Positions 32,740-41,682 of a stretch of 64,000 bases of DNA are shown in pieces. Origin of the DNA: Micromonospora ureilytica (GTDB lineage: Bacteria; Actinomycetota; Actinomycetes; Mycobacteriales; Micromonosporaceae). Within the stretch, counting starts at the first letter, position 1; each line of letters starts with the position of its first letter. The stretch covers positions 1,116,001 to 1,180,000 of the forward strand of contig NZ_JADOTX010000001.1 in the NCBI RefSeq assembly GCF_015751765.1. Reading direction: 5' to 3'. The notes beneath the pieces were generated by a model. The model was given only the letters and a program-made list of their open reading frames with translations, did no database searches and was not told the DNA's origin. A program made the translations under genes and the position numbers.

Positions 32740-35519
32740 TGAGCTGGCCGGGCTCCGCGGCGAGCGGTTGGCAGCGCGACGACCCACGAGCCGCCCGACA
32801 ACCCGCGCTGTCCGGCGACGACGAGGCGACCGTCGCGATCGTCGGTGGCGGGCTGGCTGGGCTGGCGCTGGCGTACCAGCTGACGAACCACCTGCCCGGG
32901 AGCGACATCCTGGTCCTGGAGGCCACCGAGGTCGGTTCCGGAGCCAGCGGGCACAGCACGGGCATCGTCGGCCCCGGGGTCGGCGGCCCGATCACCACAC
33001 TGGTCAAGCGGTACGGGGCCGACCGCGCCCGGACCATGTTCGGCGCCACGCTCGACGGGATCGCCGCGCTGCGGCGGCTGGCCCGGGCACTGCCCGACGG
33101 CTGCGAGCTGACCGATGGCTTCCAACTGGTGGCCGCGTCGGCACCGGCGCACAGCGGCTCGCTTCGGCGGCAGGCGCAGATCCTGCGCGAGCTTGGCTTC
33201 GACGCCTCTTATCTGGGCCACGACGGCACCGCCGAACGGCTGGGCACCGCCCGCTACCACGGCGCGTTGTGCTATCCCGACATCGCGCTGATCAACCCCT
33301 GGCTGCTGGTCCAGTCACTCAGGGCGGCTCTGCTCGCGGCCGGGGTGCGCATCGCCGAGAACACGCCGGTCACCGGCCTCACCGGCGGTGACCCGGTCAC
33401 ATTGACCGCCGGTGGGCACCGGGTACGCGCCCGGCGGGTGGCCCTGACCACTGACGGCTTCACCACCGGGCTGGGGCTGTTCACCCGGAACGTCGCGGTG
33501 ATCCGTACCCATGTGCTGCGCACCGCATCGGTGCCGCCGCACCTGCTCGCGGAGAGCGGTTGGGACGGTCGCGGCGCCGCCATCGACAGCCGTTCGTTCT
33601 TCAACTACCTACGGCTGACCGCGCGCGGCCAGTTGCTGTTCGGCGGTGGTCCCGCCCTGCTGGAGCCTCGCGTCGACGAGCGCGGCGTAGCCGCGGTGCG
33701 GGCCCGGCTGGTACGCGAACTCGCCGCGACCTTCCCGGCGCTGGCGGACGTGCCGGTGACCGACTTCTGGTCCGGGGTCACGGCATCCACCTTCGACCGA
33801 CTGCCCATCGTCGGCCCGGTGCCGGGCCAGGCGGGCGTGTGGTTCGCGGGCGCGTGGTGTGGGCACGGCCTGGCCCTCTCCGCGTTGACTGCCGAGCTGC
33901 TCGCTCCCCGGCTGGCCGGGGTTGTCGGTGGCGTGGGCCCGGCGCCGATGCCGGACCTGCCCTGGATGCGCAGCACCGCGAGCCTCATGCCGACGGGCCG
34001 GATCGGCAACCTGTTGTTGGCCGGGTACCTGCGCGGGCTGGACGCGGTGGACAGGCTCGCCCCTGCCCGCCGGTCGGCACGGTCGACCCCACCCGCCCTC
34101 GCGGCTCCCGCCGAGCCGACACCGGTCGCGCCGGCGGCCCAATTGCCGGCGGCCGCGGCGACGGAGCTGCCGACGGCCCCGGCGACCGGTGCGGCGGTGG
34201 CCGGGAGCCGCCCGGTGGAACAGCAGGTCGACATCGTGATCGTCGGGGCCAGGGTGGCCGGCTCGGCGCTGGCGGCTCGGCTCGCCGCGGCCGGCCTGTC
34301 GGTGGCGCTCTTCGACCGCGGTGACCTGCCGACACCGACCCTGTCCACGCACATCCTGCACGGCACCGAGGACCTGCGGATCGAGGGCGTGTACGACACC
34401 GTCGTCGCGCTCGGCGTACCGCCGCTGCACGACGTGCGGGTTCGACTGGACGACGTGGAGCTGCACTTCCGCCATCCCGACAACCCAGGGTTGTGTCCGC
34501 GGCGGGAGGTTCTCGATCAGGTCCTGCTGGACCGGGCGTCCGCCGCCGGCGCCAAGACGTCCACCGGCACCGCCGTGGTCGGTCTGCGGCGCGGTTCCGA
34601 CGGCACGGTGAGCGGCGTGACCGTGCAGCACGCCGACGGATCGGTCCGGGATGTGTCGGCACAGCTGGTGATCGGCGCGGACGGCCGCAACTCGTCGGTG
34701 GCCCGCTGGGTGGGCGCCCGGCAGTACCTCACCACGCGCAGCGAACGGGCTCTGCTCTGGCGGTACTTCACAGGCGTCCGGATCCCGCCGGCACTGCTGT
34801 GGCACCGCATCGGGGTGCACATCGTCTCGATCCTGCCGACCGGGCCCGAGGACTTCGTGCTCATCGCGCAACCTCCGGAGCATCTGCAGGGCGAGCTGGC
34901 CGGCCGTGACGTGGCCGGGTTCCTGCGTCACGTCGAGTCGGTCAGCCCGGCGGTGGCCGAGCTGGCCGCTGCCGCCCGGCCGGTCGGGAGCCTCAACCGC
35001 GTCGTGCGCTACCCCTGCTTCTTCCGGCAGCCGTTCGGGCCGGGCTGGGTTCTGGTGGGCGACGCGGGGCACGCCAAGGACGCGACCCTGGGCCACGGGA
35101 TCAACGACGCGCTGCGTAGCGCCCGCGGACTCGCGGCAGTGCTCACGGCGCACTGGGGACAGCCGGCGGCGCTGTCGTCGGGACTGGCCCGGTGGGCCCG
35201 CGACCGGGACAAGACCGAGCTGGCGAACTACTGGTACGGCCAGGACATCGGCCGGGGCGGTGCGGTCACCACGATGGAGCGCGCGATCCTCGCCGGAATC
35301 CAGCGCGACTCCCGGGCGGTGGGCCGGCTCGACGACGTGATGGGCGACCGGCTCGACGCCGACCGGCTGCTCACCCTGCCCCGGCTGGTGGGTGCCGTCG
35401 CCCACCGGGTGACCAGCGGAGAACCCGCCTCGGTCGTCGGACGCGAGGCCGTCGACCTTGTCCAGCTCGCGTGGGCGCGCCGGCGCGCGGCGACTCGCCA
35501 CGCTCCGTCCGCTCCCTGA
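32739..35519 (+). CDS. Double-flavoprotein fusion: DAO-type amine oxidase plus FAD monooxygenase/dehydrogenase
   Basis: This 926-residue protein has two FAD domains. Residues about 30-440 are DAO-type (VAIVGGGLAGLALAYQL, LEATEVGSGASGHSTG, C-terminal PIVGPVPGQAGVWFAGAWCGHG), as in amino-acid or polyamine oxidases. A Pro/Ala/Thr-rich linker spans about 445-495. Residues from about 496 form a group-A-monooxygenase or geranylgeranyl-reductase-like domain (VDIVIVGARVAGSALAARL, VIGADGRNSSVARW, VGDAGHAKDATLGHGINDALRSAR). ATGA overlap joins it to the preceding gene. Sequential oxidation of one amine-containing intermediate is a reasonable guess. Confidence 0.82.
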   Translation: MSWPGSAASGWQRDDPRAARQPALSGDDEATVAIVGGGLAGLALAYQLTNHLPGSDILVLEATEVGSGASGHSTGIVGPGVGGPITTLVKRYGADRARTMFGATLDGIAALRRLARALPDGCELTDGFQLVAASAPAHSGSLRRQAQILRELGFDASYLGHDGTAERLGTARYHGALCYPDIALINPWLLVQSLRAALLAAGVRIAENTPVTGLTGGDPVTLTAGGHRVRARRVALTTDGFTTGLGLFTRNVAVIRTHVLRTASVPPHLLAESGWDGRGAAIDSRSFFNYLRLTARGQLLFGGGPALLEPRVDERGVAAVRARLVRELAATFPALADVPVTDFWSGVTASTFDRLPIVGPVPGQAGVWFAGAWCGHGLALSALTAELLAPRLAGVVGGVGPAPMPDLPWMRSTASLMPTGRIGNLLLAGYLRGLDAVDRLAPARRSARSTPPALAAPAEPTPVAPAAQLPAAAATELPTAPATGAAVAGSRPVEQQVDIVIVGARVAGSALAARLAAAGLSVALFDRGDLPTPTLSTHILHGTEDLRIEGVYDTVVALGVPPLHDVRVRLDDVELHFRHPDNPGLCPRREVLDQVLLDRASAAGAKTSTGTAVVGLRRGSDGTVSGVTVQHADGSVRDVSAQLVIGADGRNSSVARWVGARQYLTTRSERALLWRYFTGVRIPPALLWHRIGVHIVSILPTGPEDFVLIAQPPEHLQGELAGRDVAGFLRHVESVSPAVAELAAAARPVGSLNRVVRYPCFFRQPFGPGWVLVGDAGHAKDATLGHGINDALRSARGLAAVLTAHWGQPAALSSGLARWARDRDKTELANYWYGQDIGRGGAVTTMERAILAGIQRDSRAVGRLDDVMGDRLDADRLLTLPRLVGAVAHRVTSGEPASVVGREAVDLVQLAWARRRAATRHAPSAP

Positions 35520-35538
35520 TGAGGTGGAGGTCGCTGCT

Positions 35539-36534
35539 GTGGAACCAATGAGCGCCCTGGCCGTCCTGCGTCGGCACGCGCAGCATTCCAGCGCCGCGCT
35601 GGCGTTGAACAAGGACACGCGGCACTTCACAGTGCCCGGCCTCGACGGGTTCATCGCGTACCGGCCGGCCGGCCGGCGTCACGCCGTGCAGCTGGGCAGT
35701 GTCTACGCGGACCCGGACGACTGTAAGCGGCTGCTCGGCGCTTTCCATGGCTGGGCCCAGCAGGAGGGCCGGCGGCTCTGCGCGATACAGCTGACCCCGG
35801 ACGACATCGACCTGTACGCCGAGTTCGGTTACCGGCTCAGTCAACTTGGCGCCGCGTACTCGATCGACCTGGATGGTTTCCGCCTGAGCGGGCGGAAGTT
35901 CGAGAAGGTCCGCAACAAGTTGGCCCGCTCCCGACGCGCCGGAGTCACAGTCGTGGAGGCCGGCCGGGACGTGCCGTACGACGCGCGGCTCGCCGCGAAA
36001 CTCGACGCGATGGATGCCCGTTGGCTGGCCGACAAGGGCCGGCACGTCAAGCAGATCGAGTTCCTGGTTGGTGAGCGCAGCCGCCACGACGATCGGGTGC
36101 GGCGGCTGTTCCTTGCGTTGTCCGACGGTGAGCCGGTGGCGTATGTGTCATATTCTCCGGCGTTCGGCCGGGAAGGCGGATGGCTGTACGACATCACCCG
36201 CCGTGAGCCCGACGCGCCGCCGGGTGCGGTTGACCTGGCATTCGTCGTCGCGTTGCAGCGCTTCCAGGAGGAGAGCGTGCGGTGGTTGCACCTGGGCCTC
36301 ACACCCTTCCGGGAGTTGTCGGCCCTGCATCAGCCGGTCTCCGGCAGCCACCGGGGCACCGAGCGCCTGATCAGGTTCATCGCCGAGCACGGGGACTGGA
36401 TCTACCCGGCCCGCAGCCAGGCCGAGTTCAAGGAGAAGTGGCAGCCGAGGGTGACGCCCGAGTACGTCGGTTTCTATCCGAACGTGTCACTGCGGACGGT
36501 GTGGCGGTTGCTGCGGCTGACCCGGGCGGTGTGA
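35539..36534 (+). CDS. DUF2156 / MprF C-terminal-like aminoacyl or acyl transferase
   Basis: The 331-residue protein resembles the DUF2156 transferase domain of phosphatidylglycerol lysyltransferases (two GNAT-like folds). Landmarks are KFEKVRNKLARSRRAGVTVVEA, VAYVSYSPAFGREGGWLYDITRR, VDLAFVVALQRFQEESVRWLHLGLTP and the C-terminal FKEKWQPRVTPEYVGFYP. It lacks the MprF membrane flippase. Starts at 35539 (GTG, GGAGG 8 nt upstream) or 35548 (ATG). As the last gene of the operon it could attach an aminoacyl group to a lipid or to the pathway product; the donor is unknown. Confidence 0.78.
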   Translation: MEPMSALAVLRRHAQHSSAALALNKDTRHFTVPGLDGFIAYRPAGRRHAVQLGSVYADPDDCKRLLGAFHGWAQQEGRRLCAIQLTPDDIDLYAEFGYRLSQLGAAYSIDLDGFRLSGRKFEKVRNKLARSRRAGVTVVEAGRDVPYDARLAAKLDAMDARWLADKGRHVKQIEFLVGERSRHDDRVRRLFLALSDGEPVAYVSYSPAFGREGGWLYDITRREPDAPPGAVDLAFVVALQRFQEESVRWLHLGLTPFRELSALHQPVSGSHRGTERLIRFIAEHGDWIYPARSQAEFKEKWQPRVTPEYVGFYPNVSLRTVWRLLRLTRAV

Positions 36535-36708
36535 CAGCTCAGGGCCGGTCGCGGGCCGGCGGGGTGTGGTGAATGTGGCAGGGAAACACCCCAATTGCAG
36601 CGTTATGCCGGGTAATGTCCTGATAGTCCAGCTTTGGTGGATCAATCCAGGCGCTGAGGCGGACCAGGCAGTGCCGAAGACCTGCATCCCACCCGGCGGA
36701 GAACACAC

Positions 36709-37734
36709 ATGTCCAAGATCATCATTTTGACCGACTACCGCGACACCTTCTACTCCACCGCTCGGACGCAGCACGGCCTGTGCACGATGGACGTTGCCCG
36801 CGTAGTCCGGTCGTTCGACGATGCTGGACTTCGTCCGCAGGTCATGCGATACGCGGATCTGGACCTGAGTGCCGACCTGCACGGCGTCCCCGTGCTCTAT
36901 ACCTCGTCAGAGGACCGCGGTCTGCAGTACAAGAGCTGGATCGAAGATCTCGTCCTGGCGATGGAGGCTGCCGGCGCCCGCACCATCCCCAGCTTCCGGT
37001 TCCTGCGCGCCCACCACAACAAAGTCATGATGGAAGCCCTGCGGACGCAGTTGTTTCCCAAGGAAGCGGCGCGGCTGCACACCTACAGCTTTGGCACGTA
37101 CGAGGAACTGGAGGCCGCCGACCTGGTCGGCTCGTGGCCGAAGGTGATAAAGCCGGCCTCCGGTGCCGGGTCAACCGGAGTTGCCAGCGCTATGAATCGC
37201 GGCGAACTGTTGAGAGCCGCTCGCGGGCTCAGCTGGTCGGGGAGCCTGGACGAGGCAGCTCGTGAGTATGGCCGCCGCCTGCTGCGACGTCGCCGTCACC
37301 ATCCACGATCTCTGCACCGCCAGAAGTTCGTCGTTCAGGACCTGATACCCGGAATGGCCGGTGACTTCAAGGTGCTACGAATGGGCAGCCGCTACTACAC
37401 CCTGTACCGCCGCAACCGCCCCGGCGACTTCAGGGCCAGCGGCAGCGGAGACTTCAACTTCCACGACACAGCCGGCGTCGACCAGGAGGCGCTGCTCGAC
37501 TACGCCGAATACGTGTCCGACAGACTCGCCACCCCTCTCGCATCACTTGACATCGGATTCGACGGCACCGACTTTCACCTGTTCGAGTTTCAGTGCCTCC
37601 ATTTCGGTACCGTCACGGCCGAGAAGTCGACGCACTACTACGCCCGGAGTCATGGGACGTGGCAGCGAGTGCCGGAGGATTGCGACATCGAAGCTGTCTT
37701 CTGTCAAGCCATCGTCGACTACCTGCGTGCCTGA
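36709..37734 (+). CDS. ATP-grasp ligase of unknown substrate
   Basis: The 341-residue ATP-grasp-like protein has PKVIKPASGAGSTGVA near residue 142-157 (ATP-lid lysine), then VVQDLIPGMAGDFKVLRMGSRYY, and the metal-binding end LASLDIGFDGTDFHLFEFQCLHFG near residue 277-300. The carboxylate-amine or carboxylate-thiol ligase function is known for the fold; the substrate is not visible. It has a lower GC content and looser codon use than the operon to its left and is separated from it by 174 bp, so it may be an independent gene. Confidence 0.75.
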   Translation: MSKIIILTDYRDTFYSTARTQHGLCTMDVARVVRSFDDAGLRPQVMRYADLDLSADLHGVPVLYTSSEDRGLQYKSWIEDLVLAMEAAGARTIPSFRFLRAHHNKVMMEALRTQLFPKEAARLHTYSFGTYEELEAADLVGSWPKVIKPASGAGSTGVASAMNRGELLRAARGLSWSGSLDEAAREYGRRLLRRRRHHPRSLHRQKFVVQDLIPGMAGDFKVLRMGSRYYTLYRRNRPGDFRASGSGDFNFHDTAGVDQEALLDYAEYVSDRLATPLASLDIGFDGTDFHLFEFQCLHFGTVTAEKSTHYYARSHGTWQRVPEDCDIEAVFCQAIVDYLRA

Positions 37735-37841
37735 CGCGCCCCCGGAGATAGAACCGGTCGCTCCGCACACCGAAACTGCATGAAGCGGTACCGCGACGTG
37801 ATCTGCTCTGTACTGGGACCAGTCCGAGGAGGTCAGGGGCG

Positions 37842-39275
37842 ATGGCGGACCAGAATGAGTATGACGTGGTGGTTCTGGGCGCGGGCCCGGTCGGTCAGAC
37901 AGTGGCCGACCGGAGCCGAGCCGCAGGCCTCACGGTCGCGTTGGTGGAGCGGGAACTGGTGGGCGGTGAATGCTCCTACTGGGCGTGCATACCGAGCAAG
38001 GCGATGCTTCGGCCGGTAGCCGCTCTCGGTGATGCCCAGCGGGTGGACGGCGCCCGGCAGGCGGTGACCGGGCAGTTGGATCCAGCCGGCGTCTTCGGTC
38101 GACGCGACCACTACACGACCGACTGGAACGACAGCACCCAGGCAGCGTGGGTCGCCGGCATCGGCGCCGACCTCATTCGCGGTCACGGGCGGCTGGAAGG
38201 GCCCCGCCGGGTCGCGGTGGAGACACCTGACAACCAGATCGTGGTGCTGGACGCCCGGCAGGCGGTCGTCCTCTGCACCGGCAGCCGAGCGTTGCTGCCG
38301 GACATTCCCGGTATCGCCGAGGCTCGGCCCTGGACCAACCGGTCGGCCACCGACAGCCACACGGTGCCGCGTCGCCTGGCCGTGGTCGGCGGCGGAGCGG
38401 TCGGCGTGGAGATGGCCACCGCCTGGAGAAGCCTGGGCGCCGACGTCACGTTGATCAGCCGAACCCCGTCGCTGCTGCCGATGATGGAGCCATTCGTCGG
38501 CCCGATGGTCGAAAAAGGGCTCAAGGACGCCGGAATCGATGTTCGTAACGGGGTGTCGGTGAGCGAGATGCGTCGACCGGACGACGACGACCCGGTGACC
38601 GTACGCATGGACGACGGCTCGACGGTCACCGCCGACGAGGTTCTGGTCGCAATCGGTCGGCAGCCGCTCACCGACGACATCGGACTGGAGACTGTCGGTC
38701 TGCTTCCTGGCTCGTGGTTGGACGTGGACGACTCGTGCACGGTCCGCGAGATCGACGGCGACTGGCTGTACGCGATCGGCGATGTCAACCGCCGCGCGCT
38801 GCTCACCCATGAGGGCAAGTACCAGGCCCGCGTCGTCGGCAACGTGATCTCCGCCCGGGCCGCGGAGCGCCCGTTGGACACCAACGCGTGGGGGCCGCAT
38901 CAGGCCACCGCCGACAGGTATGCCGTACCCCAGGTCATTTTCACCGGGCCGGAGGTGGGATCGGTGGGATTGACGGCGGAGCAGGCCGAACGCTCCGGCC
39001 GCCGCATCCGTGTGGTGGACGTCGACATGGCTCGGGTGCCAGGGGCCCTGCTCTGGGCCGACGGGTACGAGGGCCAGGCCCGTATGGTCGTCGATCTGGA
39101 CGGCGAATACCTGCTCGGCGTGACGTTCGTCGGCCCCGGTATCGCCGAACTGTTGCACTCGGCCACGGTGGCGGTCGCCGCCCGGGTCCCGATCGAACGG
39201 CTGTGGCACGCGGTTCCCTCGTTCCCGACGATCAGCGAGGTGTGGCTGCGACTGCTCGAGGCTTATCGGGGCTGA
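37842..39275 (+). CDS. Pyridine nucleotide-disulfide oxidoreductase (lipoamide dehydrogenase/mercuric-reductase type)
   Basis: The 477-residue class I flavoprotein has VVLGAGPVGQTVADR at the N-terminus, redox cysteines Cys44 and Cys49 in GGECSYWACIPSK, a second Rossmann motif VVGGGAVGVEMA, and the C-terminal dimer-interface HAVPSFPTISE with the active-site histidine. The full catalytic apparatus is present, so it should reduce a disulfide or similar acceptor with NAD(P)H. No adjacent lipoyl, mercury or mycothiol gene tells which. ATG 37842 follows AGGGG. Confidence 0.82.
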   Translation: MADQNEYDVVVLGAGPVGQTVADRSRAAGLTVALVERELVGGECSYWACIPSKAMLRPVAALGDAQRVDGARQAVTGQLDPAGVFGRRDHYTTDWNDSTQAAWVAGIGADLIRGHGRLEGPRRVAVETPDNQIVVLDARQAVVLCTGSRALLPDIPGIAEARPWTNRSATDSHTVPRRLAVVGGGAVGVEMATAWRSLGADVTLISRTPSLLPMMEPFVGPMVEKGLKDAGIDVRNGVSVSEMRRPDDDDPVTVRMDDGSTVTADEVLVAIGRQPLTDDIGLETVGLLPGSWLDVDDSCTVREIDGDWLYAIGDVNRRALLTHEGKYQARVVGNVISARAAERPLDTNAWGPHQATADRYAVPQVIFTGPEVGSVGLTAEQAERSGRRIRVVDVDMARVPGALLWADGYEGQARMVVDLDGEYLLGVTFVGPGIAELLHSATVAVAARVPIERLWHAVPSFPTISEVWLRLLEAYRG

Positions 39276-39408
39276 GGCCTGGGTCGGTGCCAAGCCGGTC
39301 AACGCGAAGGGTCAACGGTTTGTCCCGGCCGGGCGGGGTACACCGCCGCGAGTGGCGCGGGGGCTGGGCTCACCCGGTTTGGCCACCGAAGGTGCTTCGG
39401 AGGGGCCG

Positions 39409-41676
39409 ATGTCGGGTGCGTCAGCGCGGTCGAGCGGGCCGCCGATGTCCGATGACGTGGTGGAGCTGCGGGTGCACGGGGCCGCCAGTGCAAGCGCCGC
39501 TCAGGTCCTGGACGTGGCAGAGGTCGAGCAGGTAGCCGGCGACCGCAGCGGGGGATTCTACCGACCCCGCCGCCAATGTCCGTGCGGCAGCGGCGAACGG
39601 GTGACGCTGGAGGCGTACCGCTGGGGTGACCTGCCCTCCGGAACCGTGGTCCGCACACTGTCGCTGGTGTTCCTGCTGCCGTTCATGCTGGCCAACCTGG
39701 CGATCTGGATGCGACCGGCGAACCGTGGCTCCGATGCCACAGTCAGATCCCTGTGCCGGCTGCTGGCGCTCACTCTCACCGCGCTGTACGTGCTGGCCTT
39801 CGCCGGCGTCACGCTGGACCTGGTCGCGTGGAAGTGCATGGGTTCGTCACACTGCCTGGCCGGGCGCATCTGGTTGTCCTGGTTGGGTGGGCAACCGGTG
39901 GGCCTGCGCCTGGCGGTGCTCGCTGTGGTTCCGGCCGCCGCCATCGGCCTGCTCTGGCGGGCCAGTGCGCGACCAGGGAAGGTGTTCGACGCGTTCCGCG
40001 CTCCGGCGGACGAGGTCTCCGGGCATCGACTCAGCGAGATTGGTCAGTGGGACGCTGGGCCACTTGTGGGTCGGCTGCGCTCCATTCACGTCGCGGCGGC
40101 GTTCGCGACACTGGACGTCGTTCTGCTCGCCGCCCGAGCCGCGACCGGCGCCTCGGCCAGCACGATCGCGCTGGCCGTGATCACCGGGACGGTGCTGGCC
40201 ACCTGCGTGATCCTGCTCTGCCTGCCCCCGGTGATCGACCGGGCCGCCCTGGATCAGCGACTGGACCGAATCACCCGCACGGTGCGGACGGTCGCCGTCG
40301 TCCTGACCATCGTGGTGACGGCCCACGTCCTGGCCAGCCCAGCGCCGTGGCACGAGGGGAGCGGCCTACCCGGTTATGGCGCAATCCTCACCTCGCTGTT
40401 CGTCGCCCAGACGACCCTGCTGATCGCCCTCGGAGCTGTGCTGCTCCGGGCCCGGGACCGGCGGCGGGGTGCCGTCCCACTGCTCGGGCTGGGCGCGTTG
40501 GTGATCGCGGCCAGCGCGGTCAGTCTGGCGGTGGCGGTGTCCGCCGAGTTGGTCTACCGGGTGGCGGATCTTTTGGACCGCGACGCACCGACCGGAGAGG
40601 GCCTGGCCTCCGGTCTGCCGCCGGCGCTGACCTGGGCGATCTTCGGCTTCTTCCGGGCAGTGCTGTTCACGCTTGTGGTGGCGGTTCCGGTCATCCTGAT
40701 CTCCCGACGCCGCCGTCGCCGTGCTGCGGCGGCGATTGTCGCCTGCGACTACCCGGATCGCCCGCCCGGAGCAGCGACCCGACTGCGGCAGGTGCGCAAT
40801 GCGATAGCCAGGGCTCGCTTCACGGAAAGACTCATCCCATTGGCCGTGGTTTACGCCTGCCTGGCCGGGATCGGCACGGCCACCACCACCGTCGGTCTGC
40901 TGGATCTGCTCCCGAGCGAATCCGTGCAGCGGTACGCACGGCTGCCCGGTGACCTGATCACCTTCTCCATCGCGTTCGGGAGCTGGGGGATCGCCGCGAT
41001 CATCCTCGGCCTGGCCGTCGGCGGAATCTTCGCCTACCGGACAGTCGAATTCAGGCGCCACGTTGGTGTGCTGTGGGACCTGGGGACGTTCTGGCCCCGG
41101 GCCGCCCACCCGTTCGCGCCACCCTGCTACGCCGAACGAGCCGTGCCGGAGCTGACCCGACGAATCACGTACCTGGTCGGACGCGGCAACCCCGTGCTGC
41201 TCACCGCCCACAGCCACGGTTCGGTCCTGGCCGCCGCGACAATGCTCCAGTTGCCGCCCCAGGTCAGCAGCCGAGTCGCTCTCCTGACCCATGGGTCACC
41301 ACTTCGTCGACTCTACGCGCGACTGTTCCCCGCCTTCGTCGACGACGAGGTGCTGCACGAGATCGGCGCGAGAGTCGGGTGGCGGTGGGTGAACCTGTGG
41401 CGCGACACCGATTCGATGGGCGGCTGGATATTCTCCGCCCACCGCACCGGCGGGCCGGTCACCGTCGGCCGGCCGGCGGCAACTGTGGACCGCCGGCTAC
41501 GAGATCCCGCCGATGTGGTGGCGCCACCTGGCGACAGCGTGCCGCCACCGATCCAGGGACACCGGCCCTGCGGATCGGACCGGCGGTACGCCGAAACGGC
41601 CCGCGAGTTGATCGAGCGCCTTCGCCAGCCGATGGACTCGGGACCGCCTCCGGGCGACCCGTCGACCGGGCGATGA
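39409..41676 (+). CDS. Polytopic membrane protein with a C-terminal lipase-like segment
   Basis: The protein has about 755 residues. It begins with a soluble DDVVELRVHG segment, has roughly eight to nine membrane helices between residues 80 and 570, and ends in a soluble domain. That domain contains VLLTAHSHGSVLAAATML, which looks like an alpha/beta-hydrolase nucleophile elbow (S-H-G). The N-terminal VELRVHG strand may belong to the same hydrolase fold, split by the membrane helices. ATG 39409 with GGAGG 5 nt upstream is chosen over ATG 39352. Function unknown. Confidence 0.7.
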   Translation: MSGASARSSGPPMSDDVVELRVHGAASASAAQVLDVAEVEQVAGDRSGGFYRPRRQCPCGSGERVTLEAYRWGDLPSGTVVRTLSLVFLLPFMLANLAIWMRPANRGSDATVRSLCRLLALTLTALYVLAFAGVTLDLVAWKCMGSSHCLAGRIWLSWLGGQPVGLRLAVLAVVPAAAIGLLWRASARPGKVFDAFRAPADEVSGHRLSEIGQWDAGPLVGRLRSIHVAAAFATLDVVLLAARAATGASASTIALAVITGTVLATCVILLCLPPVIDRAALDQRLDRITRTVRTVAVVLTIVVTAHVLASPAPWHEGSGLPGYGAILTSLFVAQTTLLIALGAVLLRARDRRRGAVPLLGLGALVIAASAVSLAVAVSAELVYRVADLLDRDAPTGEGLASGLPPALTWAIFGFFRAVLFTLVVAVPVILISRRRRRRAAAAIVACDYPDRPPGAATRLRQVRNAIARARFTERLIPLAVVYACLAGIGTATTTVGLLDLLPSESVQRYARLPGDLITFSIAFGSWGIAAIILGLAVGGIFAYRTVEFRRHVGVLWDLGTFWPRAAHPFAPPCYAERAVPELTRRITYLVGRGNPVLLTAHSHGSVLAAATMLQLPPQVSSRVALLTHGSPLRRLYARLFPAFVDDEVLHEIGARVGWRWVNLWRDTDSMGGWIFSAHRTGGPVTVGRPAATVDRRLRDPADVVAPPGDSVPPPIQGHRPCGSDRRYAETARELIERLRQPMDSGPPPGDPSTGR

Positions 41677-41682
41677 CACGGT

